From NCBI GenBank assembly GCA_036571765.1, contig BROE01000028.1, forward strand, positions 4,857,143 through 4,921,142: DNA of 64,000 nucleotides, written 5' to 3'. Source of the DNA: Plecoglossus altivelis (lineage: Eukaryota > Chordata > Actinopteri > Osmeriformes > Plecoglossidae). A program made the translations under genes and the position numbers. Shown in pieces: positions 49,720 through 59,876 of the stretch. Below the pieces are notes generated by a model. That model did no database searches. It worked only from the letters and a program-made list of their open reading frames with translations, and had not been told where the DNA came from. Every line of letters begins with the position of its first letter. The stretch's first letter is position 1.

Positions 49720-50015
49720 GTGCAAAGCGTCAACGATATTAATTTACATCCTCGTGTTTGACCATCATTGGGTTTGCTCCATTCATTCAGTAATTAACCA
49801 TAGGGTAAAAACGTTAATTGTGTGGCCATTGTGAGTCTTGAGTGCAGCGCCTAAGCCTATTAATTGTAATCATTTTAATTAGAATATGGGCAGGTTTTTC
49901 CTGTCGCAAGGATATCCTCTTTCCCTCATTTGCCGAGACTAATAGTATTTAATTGAGTACCATTGGCAGAGGCCTGTGTGATTTATTAGTTTGCATTTTC
50001 AAAGCCCCACCAATA
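49720..50015. promoter_or_regulatory. Homeodomain-site cluster, candidate CNE
   Basis: At least eight TAAT/ATTA cores in about 260 bp: ATTAATT (49738), TAATTAACC (49791), GTTAATTG (49813), ATTAATTGTAAT (49859), TTTTAATTAG (49873), ACTAATAG (49938), TTTAATTG (49948) and TTATTAGT (about 49983). They sit in unique DNA with conserved-looking spacers such as GTGTGGCCATTGTGAG. This is the strongest enhancer-like texture in the window. Binding and conservation are inferred. Confidence 0.4.
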
Positions 50016-50173
50016 TTGTTACCCAGTGACCTTCAACACGGCCACGAGGAATAGAGAAGACAGATAGTGTCTGAGTTTGCCTTTGAAGAGCAAATTAGAT
50101 CAGATGCATCAAAGCCTAGGTTCTTGTCTTTGATCACGATAGTGAATTCATGCATCAGGGTTGTTTCCATTTC

Positions 50174-50190
50174 TCGACAGGGGGCGCTCC
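50174..50190 (+). promoter_or_regulatory. CTCF-like site, strong match
   Basis: TCGACAGGGGGCGCTCC matches the CTCF core (AGGGGGCGC) closely, on the plus strand. It points toward the minus-strand match at 56086-56104, a convergent arrangement. Matched by eye. Confidence 0.45.
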
Positions 50191-51851
50191 TGACCCTATC
50201 AAAGACACCCGATCAATGGAAAGATTTCCCTCATCAAAAGCAATCATATTCCCATCATCATGCCCCCTACCATGGTTCATTCCAAGTCTGTAACTACATT
50301 ACGTGAGTCCTTGATGGGCCTTGCAGAGCAACATGGAAGTATTCAGTTAGACAACATGTAACCACAGGTCACCTCCACTGACCACGGAGACACAATTCAG
50401 GACTCACATCTTTTAACCACTGGTCACATCCTTTTCCATGCTGACACACCACCTTGCAATTCACCTTTCAACACGTGTCCTGGGTGACCATTCCCATGCT
50501 TCTAACACCACGTCTGTAAATCTTTTGGAAGAATTGGCCAACTGCCTAGGGAAGAATTGGGGGAGTCTGGCACTGTCAATTTTCAGGATTTTGGATTAAA
50601 CAAATCTATGATAGAAGTCTCAAGGGGCAAAATCGTTGTCTGCTCTCCTCCCCTGCTCACCGTGCTGCATCAAAGTGACACTTGAAACAAACCAGATCTG
50701 AGAGAGATGCACAGAAATGGAAATGGATAGAATCTAAAGGAAGGATGGCCAAAAAAGGGGTGGCCAAAAAGCCATCTGTCAAGAGAGAAGAGTTTTTTGT
50801 ATTTTATTTTTTTTCTTCTTCGAAATCCTCTGAATAAATCAATGGGAACATGCACAACCCCTGGGATTCTGTATATAAATCCCCAAATGGAATGTATTGC
50901 CTTCTTAATCTCTTGGCCTCTCTTCATTCAAGTAAGGCAGTTCCACTGTTCGGCTGAAGTCTTGGGATTTCATAATGCATATCACTGTAGGACCTTAGTG
51001 ATCCTGACAGCGGCACCTTGGCGTCTACATCAACCACAAACTCAAACCGTCTCCGTCACCCATTCTGCAGTCCCGGTGACATCAACCTGCCATTGTTGGA
51101 GAGCGAGGCGTCAAGGTCAGCATGATCATGGGTTGATCAAGGCAGGTGAGAAAGCGGATCAGCTGGAGGCTGGAATGCATCAATACCTTCACCTCCTCTG
51201 TAAATCTGTCTCTACCCCAGGCTACAATATGGCAGACGTTTACCAGGAAGAACAGATGAGACTGCAAGGCTGTCACCACCCACACTGACTCTGACATATT
51301 CCAATAAGCTTTCTCTGACAGCCGTCTTATCATGACTGACGTGTAGAAAGTAAACAAACCATGTTGCCTCTGATGGGGTTAATTGTGATTCTTTTTTTCT
51401 TTCTTCCATGCTTGTACTACGAACAAGGTCTACCCTAGTTGTGTTAAACATAGAAATTCTTTGCGTCTATTTCGTGTTGACGTGCTTTAACACTGTGGCT
51501 AATCCAAAATGTATTGGAAATGCTGTAACATTCAAAGTGCAGACATACTTAACATTTCCTTTGTCAGAGTCTGAATGCTGACGAGTGACTTGAAGACTCT
51601 CGTCTTTTGGCATCCTAACAACGGTATCTCCACTACAGTTTGCGGCCATGTTTCGGCTTGTGGTAGAACAGGATGTGACTCAGCAAAAACATGCTTAGGC
51701 CAGAATGATATAATCTGAAATGAACAAAACAGATCTTGCCGGTTCTCTATCCCTTGTCATATCTTGTCATTTGTTTGACCCTGCCAATGTGTCAGATAAC
51801 ACTATACTCAGACAGAGAGCACCAACAATACATACATTTAACATGATATGT
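50191..51851. other. Non-coding unique sequence
   Basis: No supported gene. A 163-codon frame (50797-51288, plus) is the longest here that is not driven by simple repeats. It has no recognisable domain, is overlapped by a 91-codon minus-strand frame, and lacks a convincing initiation context, so it is left uncalled. Confidence 0.45.
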
Positions 51852-52047
51852 GTTCCCCTGGTGTCTAACAATTTGATGAAAGTCAATGAAAATAAGATTA
51901 CTTTCTTGCTGTGTCTCATGATAAAACATGGTTAAAAACCCAGAGTTCATCAGGGTGCTTGTTAAAGAGATGTAGTCAATTCAATTGGGAGACAAGGAAG
52001 CCTAAATTGCTCTTTTAATTCATTAAGGTACAGATGTGTACTGTCCT
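51852..52047 (+). repeat. Duplicated non-coding element, copy B
   Basis: Partner of 46021-46204. The core 51948-52047 differs from copy A at 15 of 100 aligned positions with no gap; CATCAGGGTGCTTGT, GGGAGACAA, CCTAAATTGCT and CAGATGTGTAC are invariant. The left part (51852-51947) is about 12 bp longer than in A and less alike. Same orientation; core starts are 5,843 bp apart. Confidence 0.85.
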
Positions 52048-53163
52048 GTTTCAGTGATCAATGGGGACTATTTGCCCTAGACACAGAAGGGCTGACCTCT
52101 TTCACAGTCAAATATATTGTTTATTTTCTTTCTGAATGAGCCACTGTGTTCAAATGTGTCCCATAATACACCTGCCAGCATGTTTCAAGTGACCACCATT
52201 CTTCCCCTCAGCAATATAACCCTTACAACCTAGTGACAAGATGTCTTACCGTCAAAAGTCTTAAACAAACAACAACTCTGTACCTATTGTTACATTCGTA
52301 GACTGTACGTATAATTGAGTGCTGTGACACATATGATACAAGTATCTTGTTGATACTGCATGTCAACAAACAGAATTGCTGTGAAAGTGCACAAATAAAC
52401 CAAAAGTATTGTTTTGTAACAACACAACATGTTTGCATATCTTAGCGGTTGGTTTTCTTTAATTCCGGTCTTTGTTTGAGGTATGTTCCATCCCACACAC
52501 ATGCATTGTGTTCCCAGGATACACTTCTCCTTTTGAACGACACCTTACGGGGTAAGAACTTGTGAGAACATGTACATTATTAATCCCTAACGGCTCTCTC
52601 TCGTTCGCTCCTTCTTCTTGGTCTTTTTTCACTCTCTCAATTTTTTTCCCGGTCTCTCTCTGTGTCTCGTTGCTTTTGGCAAACGCTGTGGAATGATAAC
52701 CATCCGCAGGGTGGCCTTTTGTTCCTTGTCAAGGTGTGGCGAGAGAGCCCACATGTTTCGTGAGAGGAAGAAAGACATCCAGAGACACACACAAACACAT
52801 ATACACACACACAGACACCTCCCCTGACAGAAAATACCTACTGCCGGTTCATCACAGCAGGATTGTGGTATAGGAGATGGCTGATTGACAATGTTTAAGA
52901 TTCCTCTAACCCTAACTGTTATGTAGGTGTCAATGAGTGCACAGATCATAGACAAACCCCGGAAAGCTACTTGTCATAATATTGGACTTCTCTCTAGTTT
53001 ATTTTTGTTTCTAATTTCTCATCTTCTACTTCCTTCCATGTCCTGCAGATAAAAAGGAAACTAATTGATAACAGTCTGCCTGGCAATTGATGTTACTTAA
53101 CCTTCCAGCCAGACTATTATTAGAGTGAAATACCTTTTGAGTGTGTGGTTGTATTTGTATCCG
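52048..53163. other. Non-coding unique sequence
   Basis: No gene. CT-rich stretch near 52590-52670, CA-rich near 52785-52818. Nothing similar to the flank of copy A was recognised with confidence. Confidence 0.5.
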
Positions 53164-53223
53164 TGTCTGTTATGCACACACATTGTGACACAGTATGCAC
53201 ACACAGTGTGTGCATAACAGACA
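53164..53223. repeat. 18-bp perfect inverted repeat (hairpin)
   Basis: TGTCTGTTATGCACACAC (53164-53181) and its exact complement GTGTGTGCATAACAGACA (53206-53223) are separated by 24 bases, which themselves contain a further GTATGCACACACA copy. The arms would form a stable 18-bp stem. It may derive from a rearranged CA/TG microsatellite, but the TCTGTTATGC part is not simple repeat. Confidence 0.9.
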
Positions 53224-53248
53224 GAGACAAAGAACCAGTGTGTGTGGG

Positions 53249-53320
53249 ATAAGAGAGAGGAGAGAAGAGAGAAAAGAGAGATACAGTGTGAGAGAGAGCA
53301 AGAGCAAGAAAGTGATAAAG
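53249..53320. repeat. (AG)n-rich low-complexity tract
   Basis: Interrupted GAGA/GAGAGA purine tract, giving artificial Arg/Glu-rich frames on plus and Ser/Leu-rich frames on minus. Confidence 0.9.
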
Positions 53321-53680
53321 AGGGTGCCTGGTCCAGCTGTGTACTGTACAATGTGTGTACACTCCATCAGAGCTCACCCTCCCCATCAGCGAGTCCACCC
53401 AAACAAAAACACAAAATCAAATCCCACTTAGCTCTCCGGTTCGTTTGGGCTCGAGGTCTTTTCCTTACTGGTGTTGCCTGGACTCTGTCACGCCTCACCC
53501 TGACAAGACTGCTTCTCTTCCCCCACACAGCTCCTCTGACTCCTTCCCAAAGACTCTTCAACCTCTCCTCAGCGCTCTGACGAACGGATCATCCAAGCAA
53601 CCTCAAACTTAAAAGGCCATGGGAAACTTCCAGTTCAAGCAGTTCCATTTGTAAGCACGTCGTCTGCAGATACATTCCTG
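53321..53680. other. Non-coding unique sequence
   Basis: No gene. Nothing recognisable; frames overlap on both strands. Confidence 0.5.
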
Positions 53681-53870
53681 TCAAGTTCAAGTTCAAGTTG
53701 TGCTTTACTGTCATTCTGCTACATGCGGGGTATACAGTGGAACGAAATGTCGTGCCTCACAGAGCCACGGTGCTACATAAGTACAGGCATACAACAGTAC
53801 AGGCTGTAGACATCAAGCCTGGTACTCATAGCCTGTCGTGAACATTACTGTGTAGTCTGTACTTGTGCGC
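53681..53870 (-). mobile_element. Retrotransposon 3' tail (non-LTR type), minus strand
   Basis: Read on the minus strand, the element ends with CAGAATGACAGTAAAGCACA followed by three ACTTGA units (plus-strand 53681-53698). That layout, an AATAAA-like signal then short tandem repeats, is typical of LINE or LINE-mobilised SINE 3' ends. The neighbouring ACGAAATGTCG/ACAGTGG block is one I recall from common fish interspersed repeats. The family cannot be named with certainty, and the inner boundary near 53870 is approximate. No coding part is retained. Confidence 0.6.
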
Positions 53871-54769
53871 CGTGCAGGAAGGAAATGTGCCATATGTGAT
53901 AGAAGGCAAAGATTTGGTGAGAGACATGCGTGGAGAGACTACAAGGCCCCTTGGGGAGAACCTCTGAGAAGATGGAAGCCTCGCATGAATGGTGCAATAT
54001 TGTATTCATCTGCAGAGAAGGATGCGGCTCTCTTTCTCACCCTCGGTCTCACTTTCCATTTCCTCTACTCCGCTAAGGACATATCCGTGCACATGGGTTG
54101 GTCTGATTTATAGGCATGTAGACAGAGGGAGGGAATCAAACAGAGGGCCTGCATGTGTTCTTTATTTATCGCCAACTCGCATGAAGAGTGAGCTCATCCT
54201 CACTCTCTCTCTTTCTCTCTTGCTCTCTCGGATTCTCTCGTCCTTCTCCTGCTCAAGTCGTCCTCTTTCTCTGGAGAAGCATCTGGGAAGAGTTATGTTA
54301 TCAAGTGCGCCACAAGAAAGGCAAGTGGCCGCAGCTCAGGAACAGGGAGATTTGGGTTGTTGTCCTCTGAAAGGAGCACATGCAGAGGCTGTTTGGACAG
54401 ATACTGGTGTGTCCAATCTTAAACTCCCCTGACCCAATCTTCCATCGTGCTTGATACTCAATGAAACATGGGCAGCTAAATCCATTCGTGAGTCATCTGG
54501 ACATTAAAAAATTTTTGGGGGGTGGAAAGTAAATGATAGTACATTAAGCATCTAATGAGGAGTAGAATGTTTAACCTGAAACTGAATATGAACGCAAAAT
54601 AGGTCCCAACTCATAAGAGAAATATTCACTTAATGTGGTAAAGGTTGCGGTATAATATAATGCTGTTCAGCATAGTTATGTATTTAGGATGGTCTGTTAA
54701 CTTTAAAGGAATGTTGAGATGCAGGAACATTTTCCACAGGGAACCCACATTTCCCTTAAGAGAGATCCC
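53871..54769. other. Non-coding unique sequence
   Basis: No gene. CT-rich patch at about 54200-54245. Frames up to 147 codons overlap in different frames and show no domain. Confidence 0.45.
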
Positions 54770-55090
54770 CAGAGCATGATAAGAGAAACAAAATTGCCAA
54801 ATTAATTAAGATCCAGTAAAACGATTACTGGATTAATCTAACATTAATTGAAAAAGTAGATGAAGACCGCACATCCCAAAATGAGATGTTTAGGAGAATG
54901 CGACGCCTTCGCATTCAAGGAAAAGTGTCACGAGGGAATTTGTATTCTACGAAACTTCTACCCAGGGAAAAGTTCATTTTCATATTCTGAAGTTGGCAGA
55001 ATACTTTAAGGCTATCAATAAAGTTGATGATTCTAACCACACAATGCTTGAAGGGGAATATTTTAATTATCCTTCATATAAATTCTAGTC
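54770..55090. promoter_or_regulatory. Candidate conserved non-coding element with dyad
   Basis: GCCAAATTAATTAAGATCC is followed by a 9-base dyad ATCCAGTAA (54811-54819) / TTACTGGAT (54825-54833) with a 5-base spacer, then TTAATCTAACATTAATTG. Clustered TAAT cores and a compact dyad suggest a regulatory element. Inference. Confidence 0.33.
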
Positions 55091-55881
55091 ACCCTTACAA
55101 GGGCAGCAAATTCCTTATCAGGCTTATTTCTTTCCCACCCCCCGCTTCCACTAGCTGACTTACAAAGACTCTGCACCTCTCAATTTTGTGCTCTTCGGTT
55201 TTGCTAAGTGAACACTTCAGAAATAGTACCTTCAGTCTTTAGAGGGGAAATGGGATAGCCTTGGGTTAGCCGTTAGCGAGTTAGCCCTCTTTTTTCACTG
55301 CCAACCCTAGCTGTTCCTTCTAATGTCAGACATTGTATCAGTCTTCCGTGAGACCTGAGGGTAAGGCTGCTATTAATAAGAGAGATGCTCTCTGCGGCCA
55401 GACAGCCGAGCTAGTATGTTTATCTAAGAAGCCCAGGGGCTCTGAAGCAGCATAGAGAAACAGTCACTTCGATCTATATTGAGCTACTACATATACTTTG
55501 ATTAATATATTGAAGGAACGGTTGATCTCTGATTCAGCTTTGATAGCATGGTTTACCTTTTTCTGCGATTTTTGATGGTGAATATGAGGTTTATATAGAA
55601 TAGAATCACAGCCGAAAGTAATGGGACAGCTATGTGTGTACAGGACAAATGTGTGTTGATATCCTGTAAGTGAAAAGGTCTGCAAGCTAAAGGTTTATGT
55701 GTACATACTGTGTGTTGCTTGCGTGCATCAATACATGATGTGTGTAAATGCAGGCAGGTACACAACCACGCGATAGGGTGTGTGGGTACGTGTGCCAGAC
55801 TGACATAGAGAGAGCTCAGTGGTCCAGGACTTTCAGATAGCCATTGCTATCAGTCATTGTGACAGTAAGTCTCTTGCTGTC
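55091..55881. other. Non-coding unique sequence
   Basis: No gene or repeat of note. GGTTAGCC/GTTAGCG/GTTAGCCC repeats near 55264-55290 are short and probably chance. Confidence 0.5.
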
Positions 55882-55915
55882 CATGTTCAGAGATAAGGCA
55901 TGTTCAGAGATAAGG
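55882..55915 (+). repeat. 17-bp exact tandem duplication
   Basis: CATGTTCAGAGATAAGG occurs at 55882-55898 and again at 55899-55915 with no spacer and no mismatch. Because 17 is not a multiple of three it shifts every open frame, which also argues against coding here. Confidence 0.97.
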
Positions 55916-57775
55916 CATCGGATCCCCTCTGCTCAGTTGATCAAGCTGCAGGTTTACTCCCAGCACACAGACGAAGTGCAAAAGTTGTACATGAAACCTC
56001 TCGAAAAAGGTCCTGTACAGCACCACGAACCTCTTCATACTTCTGCAAAACAGTGCAAAACCTCTGCAACATCTTTAACCAACGGTTGCCGCCCCCTGGT
56101 AATCTATATAACGGCCTACACCTGGCTGTCTACTCTCCCGGGAACCTCTGGAATCTTAACAACGGTTTCTCATTTGCATCTCAAGATGTCAGGTCTGATC
56201 CGTCAAATACTTGAGAGGGAACGCTGCATCTTCCAAAAGGCCATCCTGCGTGGCTGAACTTTTCTCGAAGCTCATCTCCGGCTTGACTGCCAAGGTCTGT
56301 TCTTCCTGCAACTGGCCTTTTTTTTCTTTTTCACTCCTCGCTCTGGGCTTTTCGTCGATCCTCCTGTCGTGTCCGACTCAAGACTTTCCATCTTCACTTC
56401 ACTTGATGACTAGAATAGTGATCTATAGCAATACAAGTAAGGCTTGTGGACTCGTCTGGCAGGAGTGGTAAGAATGTGATTTAATCAATACGAAAATTGT
56501 GAATTTCCCTCGGCGAGGTCCCCTGAGATTGTCTGTATGTGTACAAGCATCTGCAAAGCAAGGTACAGAGAAGGTCTCGCTCCACAGCATTTCTTCAGTG
56601 GGGTTCTGTAAGTGACGCATACAAACACTTTCAATGAAGCAAATGGCTAACTGTTTACATTTTTTGTCAAGTCTCTCACCAAAGTTAAAGTTAAGATCCC
56701 ACTAACTTAGATGTACGATTCATCGCCTGAGTCATCAGAGATGTGCTTCAGCAAAGATTGATGCTTGCTCAGCCTAATCCATGTACCATAGTGAGGACAA
56801 AATGCTTAATGCAGCAATTTTTTGCTATGTTCTGATTCTGTGGACGTAGTCCATACCATACTGGGCTGGCAAGACTCATCTCCTTAGTGCGTAATTTGAG
56901 CCATAAAATACGTACACACAGTCCCCAAGGGTCTCAAAAAAATCTAGATGATGAGGCGAGCACAATGCTTGGACCCTGAATCCTATTCTTCAAAAGTCGG
57001 AAGGAGAGGGGGACAGAGGGGAGCTGAAATGGCAACCTGTTTAACCTTTTGACCTGAATTGTTGGACATAAGAAACCAAGGACTCTGTCTTGGAGCGCCA
57101 CTCATGGTGGATGAAAAAAGATCAGTGCTTGGATGTCCGACATCCGACATGTGGATCAAATTCCTCTTTACCTGCAAAAGACTGTCTACTCTCCTATTCT
57201 TTCATTTTTATCTTAATTGTTACATAGAGGAATACATTGCTTTGCAACTTCTTAGAGACTTCTGAGAGCCCGTTTGAAGGAAATCAAGCACTAATAATAA
57301 GATGTTTAACGTATTTGTCTTAATAAGTCACCCAGATATAATGGCCCCCTTTCTCATTTTCCAAACATTGGGAATGGTCCAGTTTTTCTGACAGTAGAGT
57401 GTGGCCCCCCCTCATTCAGGTACTGGGCAAGAGAGAGACTACTGCTACTAAAATGCAATCTCTGAAGTCCCAGGAAGAGTCAAACAACCTCTGATCTTTC
57501 ACTATGCGTCATACTCCAACTTTGTAAATGTCTCCATGGCAGCCTTCCTTTACCACCACTATGATGGAGATCGACCAACCCTCGCTGACTTTCCTCTTGA
57601 CAGCAGATGTCTTTCTCTCACCTCCTTTCATTCCCCCATGTGTGTTCTTATACATATATGTATTTGTTTGTAGGGATTCATGAACGTTAGCTGCCGATTG
57701 CAGTTCTCACACGACTACAGCTTCTAGTAAAAATGCTCTGTTCCCCAGCTCTCCTCCTCTTATGTTGTTCAACCT
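55916..57775. other. Non-coding unique sequence
   Basis: No gene. A CTCF-like motif lies inside at 56086-56104 (listed separately). The rest is unremarkable unique DNA. Confidence 0.5.
56086..56104 (-). promoter_or_regulatory. CTCF-like site, minus strand
   Basis: On the minus strand the motif reads ATTACCAGGGGGCGGCAAC, containing CCAGGGGGCGGCA, a good CTCF core. It faces the plus-strand match at 50174-50190. Not scored with a matrix. Confidence 0.42.
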
Positions 57776-57795
57776 GTGGCCTATAGGGGGAGCTC
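57776..57795 (+). promoter_or_regulatory. CTCF-like site
   Basis: TGGCCTATAGGGGGAGCTCC matches the extended CTCF pattern (TGGCC, four bases, GGGGG, then GCTC) with A for C after the G run. Plus orientation. Matched by eye. Confidence 0.4.
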
Positions 57796-58530
57796 CAACA
57801 CCACTGTCCCAGATATCTGTTTCCCCCTTGGTTTGTCAGTAATTTTCCTATTTCAGCCAGCCGTCTTTTCGCTCACTCTGATCGAACAGTCTCACTAGTT
57901 GAAAATATATCAAATACAAAGATAAAGCAAAAGATGTGCTGCTGCTGGTTAGATACAGTAGCCCTGTTGAAAGAATACTTCAGCTAAATCAAACTCCTGT
58001 TCCAATTCAGAGCACATAGATCTCGTTTGCTGACAAACTCCTGAAATGTTATCTCATACACATGGGCATGGTAGGCTGTGACAGACTGACCCCATTCTCT
58101 CTGTCTTGGGGGGTTTATGTACAGTAAGGGACCTCGTTCAGGTTGATTGTATCTTCAAAAACAGTTTCCTACTGCATGCATACTACTTGAACCTAAATCA
58201 TGCGAGCTCGCATTATTTATGCCAAAGGAAAGATCATGCCGAATTACTTCATGCTATGGTCACATTCCAAAAGAAACAGGCTGTGGCATACAGTAGATGA
58301 CACATGCACTTCTGATGGCACAGAAAAGCCAAGCGGCTGAGCAATAGATAGGCCCGTCAATCCAACTGCGGGGCGGACACCGCTCTTCTGAATTTAAAAG
58401 GCGTGTTGGGCCGAGAGGAGGGGAGGAGGCGAGACGGGAGAGGGTGTTGGTCATGAGAGCACTGGATAATCATTGGTCTGTCAAACAACACGAGTCAGCG
58501 CTGTCTGGCATTTGACAGCTAGACGGAGCG
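57796..58530. other. Non-coding unique sequence
   Basis: No gene. Purine-rich stretch at about 58405-58445; otherwise ordinary. Confidence 0.5.
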
Positions 58531-58615
58531 AGGAGAGGGGGGGGAGCATTGTGTGTGTGTGTGTATGGGGGGACGGGACGGATGGATGAGGGGGGAGGTG
58601 GTTAAGGGGCGGCTT
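58531..58615 (+). repeat. G-rich and TG low-complexity tract
   Basis: A run of nine G (near 58538), a TG run to about 58564 and then GGGGGG, GGGACGGGACGG, GGGGGG and GGTGG. Possible G-quadruplex sequence on the plus strand. Confidence 0.8.
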
Positions 58616-59329
58616 CAACTCTCATTGAAAATGCACTTTCCAAACCAACTAGTATAGCTCCCCAATCTAACCAGCAGGGGCGTTTATGAACTGCTTTGTG
58701 TTTACCAGAACACAAAGAAAATGGGCTGTCCGCTGTCTCGGGTTGGAAGTTGGACGACGATTAATAAACAGCCCTTTCGTCGCACTTGACTGTCAGGCTG
58801 AAGGAGGATCTTCTTGTTGCCAGGCAAGTTTGTGTGCTTGTTTCCAAGTGCACGTAAAAGCAAGCCAGTGGGTAAGGTATGAGTGTGTGAAGGGCGAGAC
58901 AGTGAAACAACGCTACTCGTATGACATCTCTGGAGTCTGGGGGGGGGCTGCCTGCTCATCAAGCATGACAGTTGAATAAACAGCAGAGAGGAGGAAAGAA
59001 ACGGGGGAAAAGCGCTTTCCAGCGATAAGTGTTTGTGGAACACGGTGGCCTAGAATGAGAAAATGAATTGCGATGCCTGTTTCGCTTTGCCTGACCTGGG
59101 CTGGGGTGCGGCACTGTGCAACGTTTGGCTCGTGCCACGCAACTACAGAAGCGTGGCAAGGCTAAAATGCTGAGGGCAAACCATGCTAATCTTCGGTTGA
59201 TGCAGTGTTGGGCTGGATCACGTGCCAAATTTGAAATCAGTTTACAGTCTGTGTGCTTGCTGCACACAGGCCAAAGGTGTGGGAACTCATAACCCCTCTG
59301 CTACCACCCCACTCCTTCAATCCACACAC
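58616..59329. other. Non-coding unique sequence
   Basis: No gene. A 97-codon plus frame and 102-113-codon minus frames overlap one another; none has a domain. Confidence 0.5.
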
Positions 59330-59371
59330 AACCAACACTTAACAACCAACACTTAACAAACAACACTAAAC
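59330..59371 (+). repeat. 14-bp minisatellite, three units
   Basis: AACCAACACTTAAC occurs exactly at 59330-59343 and 59344-59357, and with two changes at 59358-59371. Confidence 0.95.
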
Positions 59372-59814
59372 ACTACATAGAGACTGCACACAGGTCAAAT
59401 TTAGCTTCTTACGAATAACACATTTCAAGAAATGTTTCATTTTGTGCGTTAATCTATCATCCCATCCAGGCAGTCGATCGAGTTTAGGAATTTAATTTTT
59501 TGCCCTGTTTTTTAGAATCCAGCACTCACATCACACGGTAATAAACAGACACACTCGCAAATGTTTTGACCTGCTTAATATTGATGATTTGGCTGGAGCT
59601 AATGTGTAAAAAGAATAATCAAGCCTTGCCAATGTTTAATTGCCACAACTGGAGCCTGTGTGTCTGTCTGCGCTAATAGTCGCAAGTGGGCCCAACTCAT
59701 TATATACACTGCACACTCAGAGACAGAGGAGCTGCCTTATCTCCTATCTGGCCCATTTAAATGGAGACTATTTTTAAATAGGTTCCTACACAACCATGTA
59801 AGAAGCTTCAAATG

Positions 59815-59818
<4 letters not shown>
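59372..59818. other. Non-coding unique sequence
   Basis: No gene. Around 59730-59780 a reverse GATA core (CCTTATCTCC) and a MEF2-like CTATTTTTAA (59768-59777) lie within 40 bp; suggestive but weak. Confidence 0.45.

Positions 59819-59870
<52 letters not shown>
59819..59870. repeat. (CT)26 microsatellite
   Basis: Twenty-six uninterrupted CT units. It creates a Ser/Leu repeat in the open frame that crosses it. Confidence 0.97.

Positions 59871-59876
<6 letters not shown>

Noticed and set aside
50797..51288. 163-codon plus-strand frame
   Set aside because: Not repeat-driven, but no domain, poor start context, and overlapped by a 91-codon frame on the other strand. Conservation of the frame in relatives would change this.
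58670..58690. CCAGCAGGGGCG as a CTCF site
   Set aside because: One G short of the core run; below the standard applied to the other calls.
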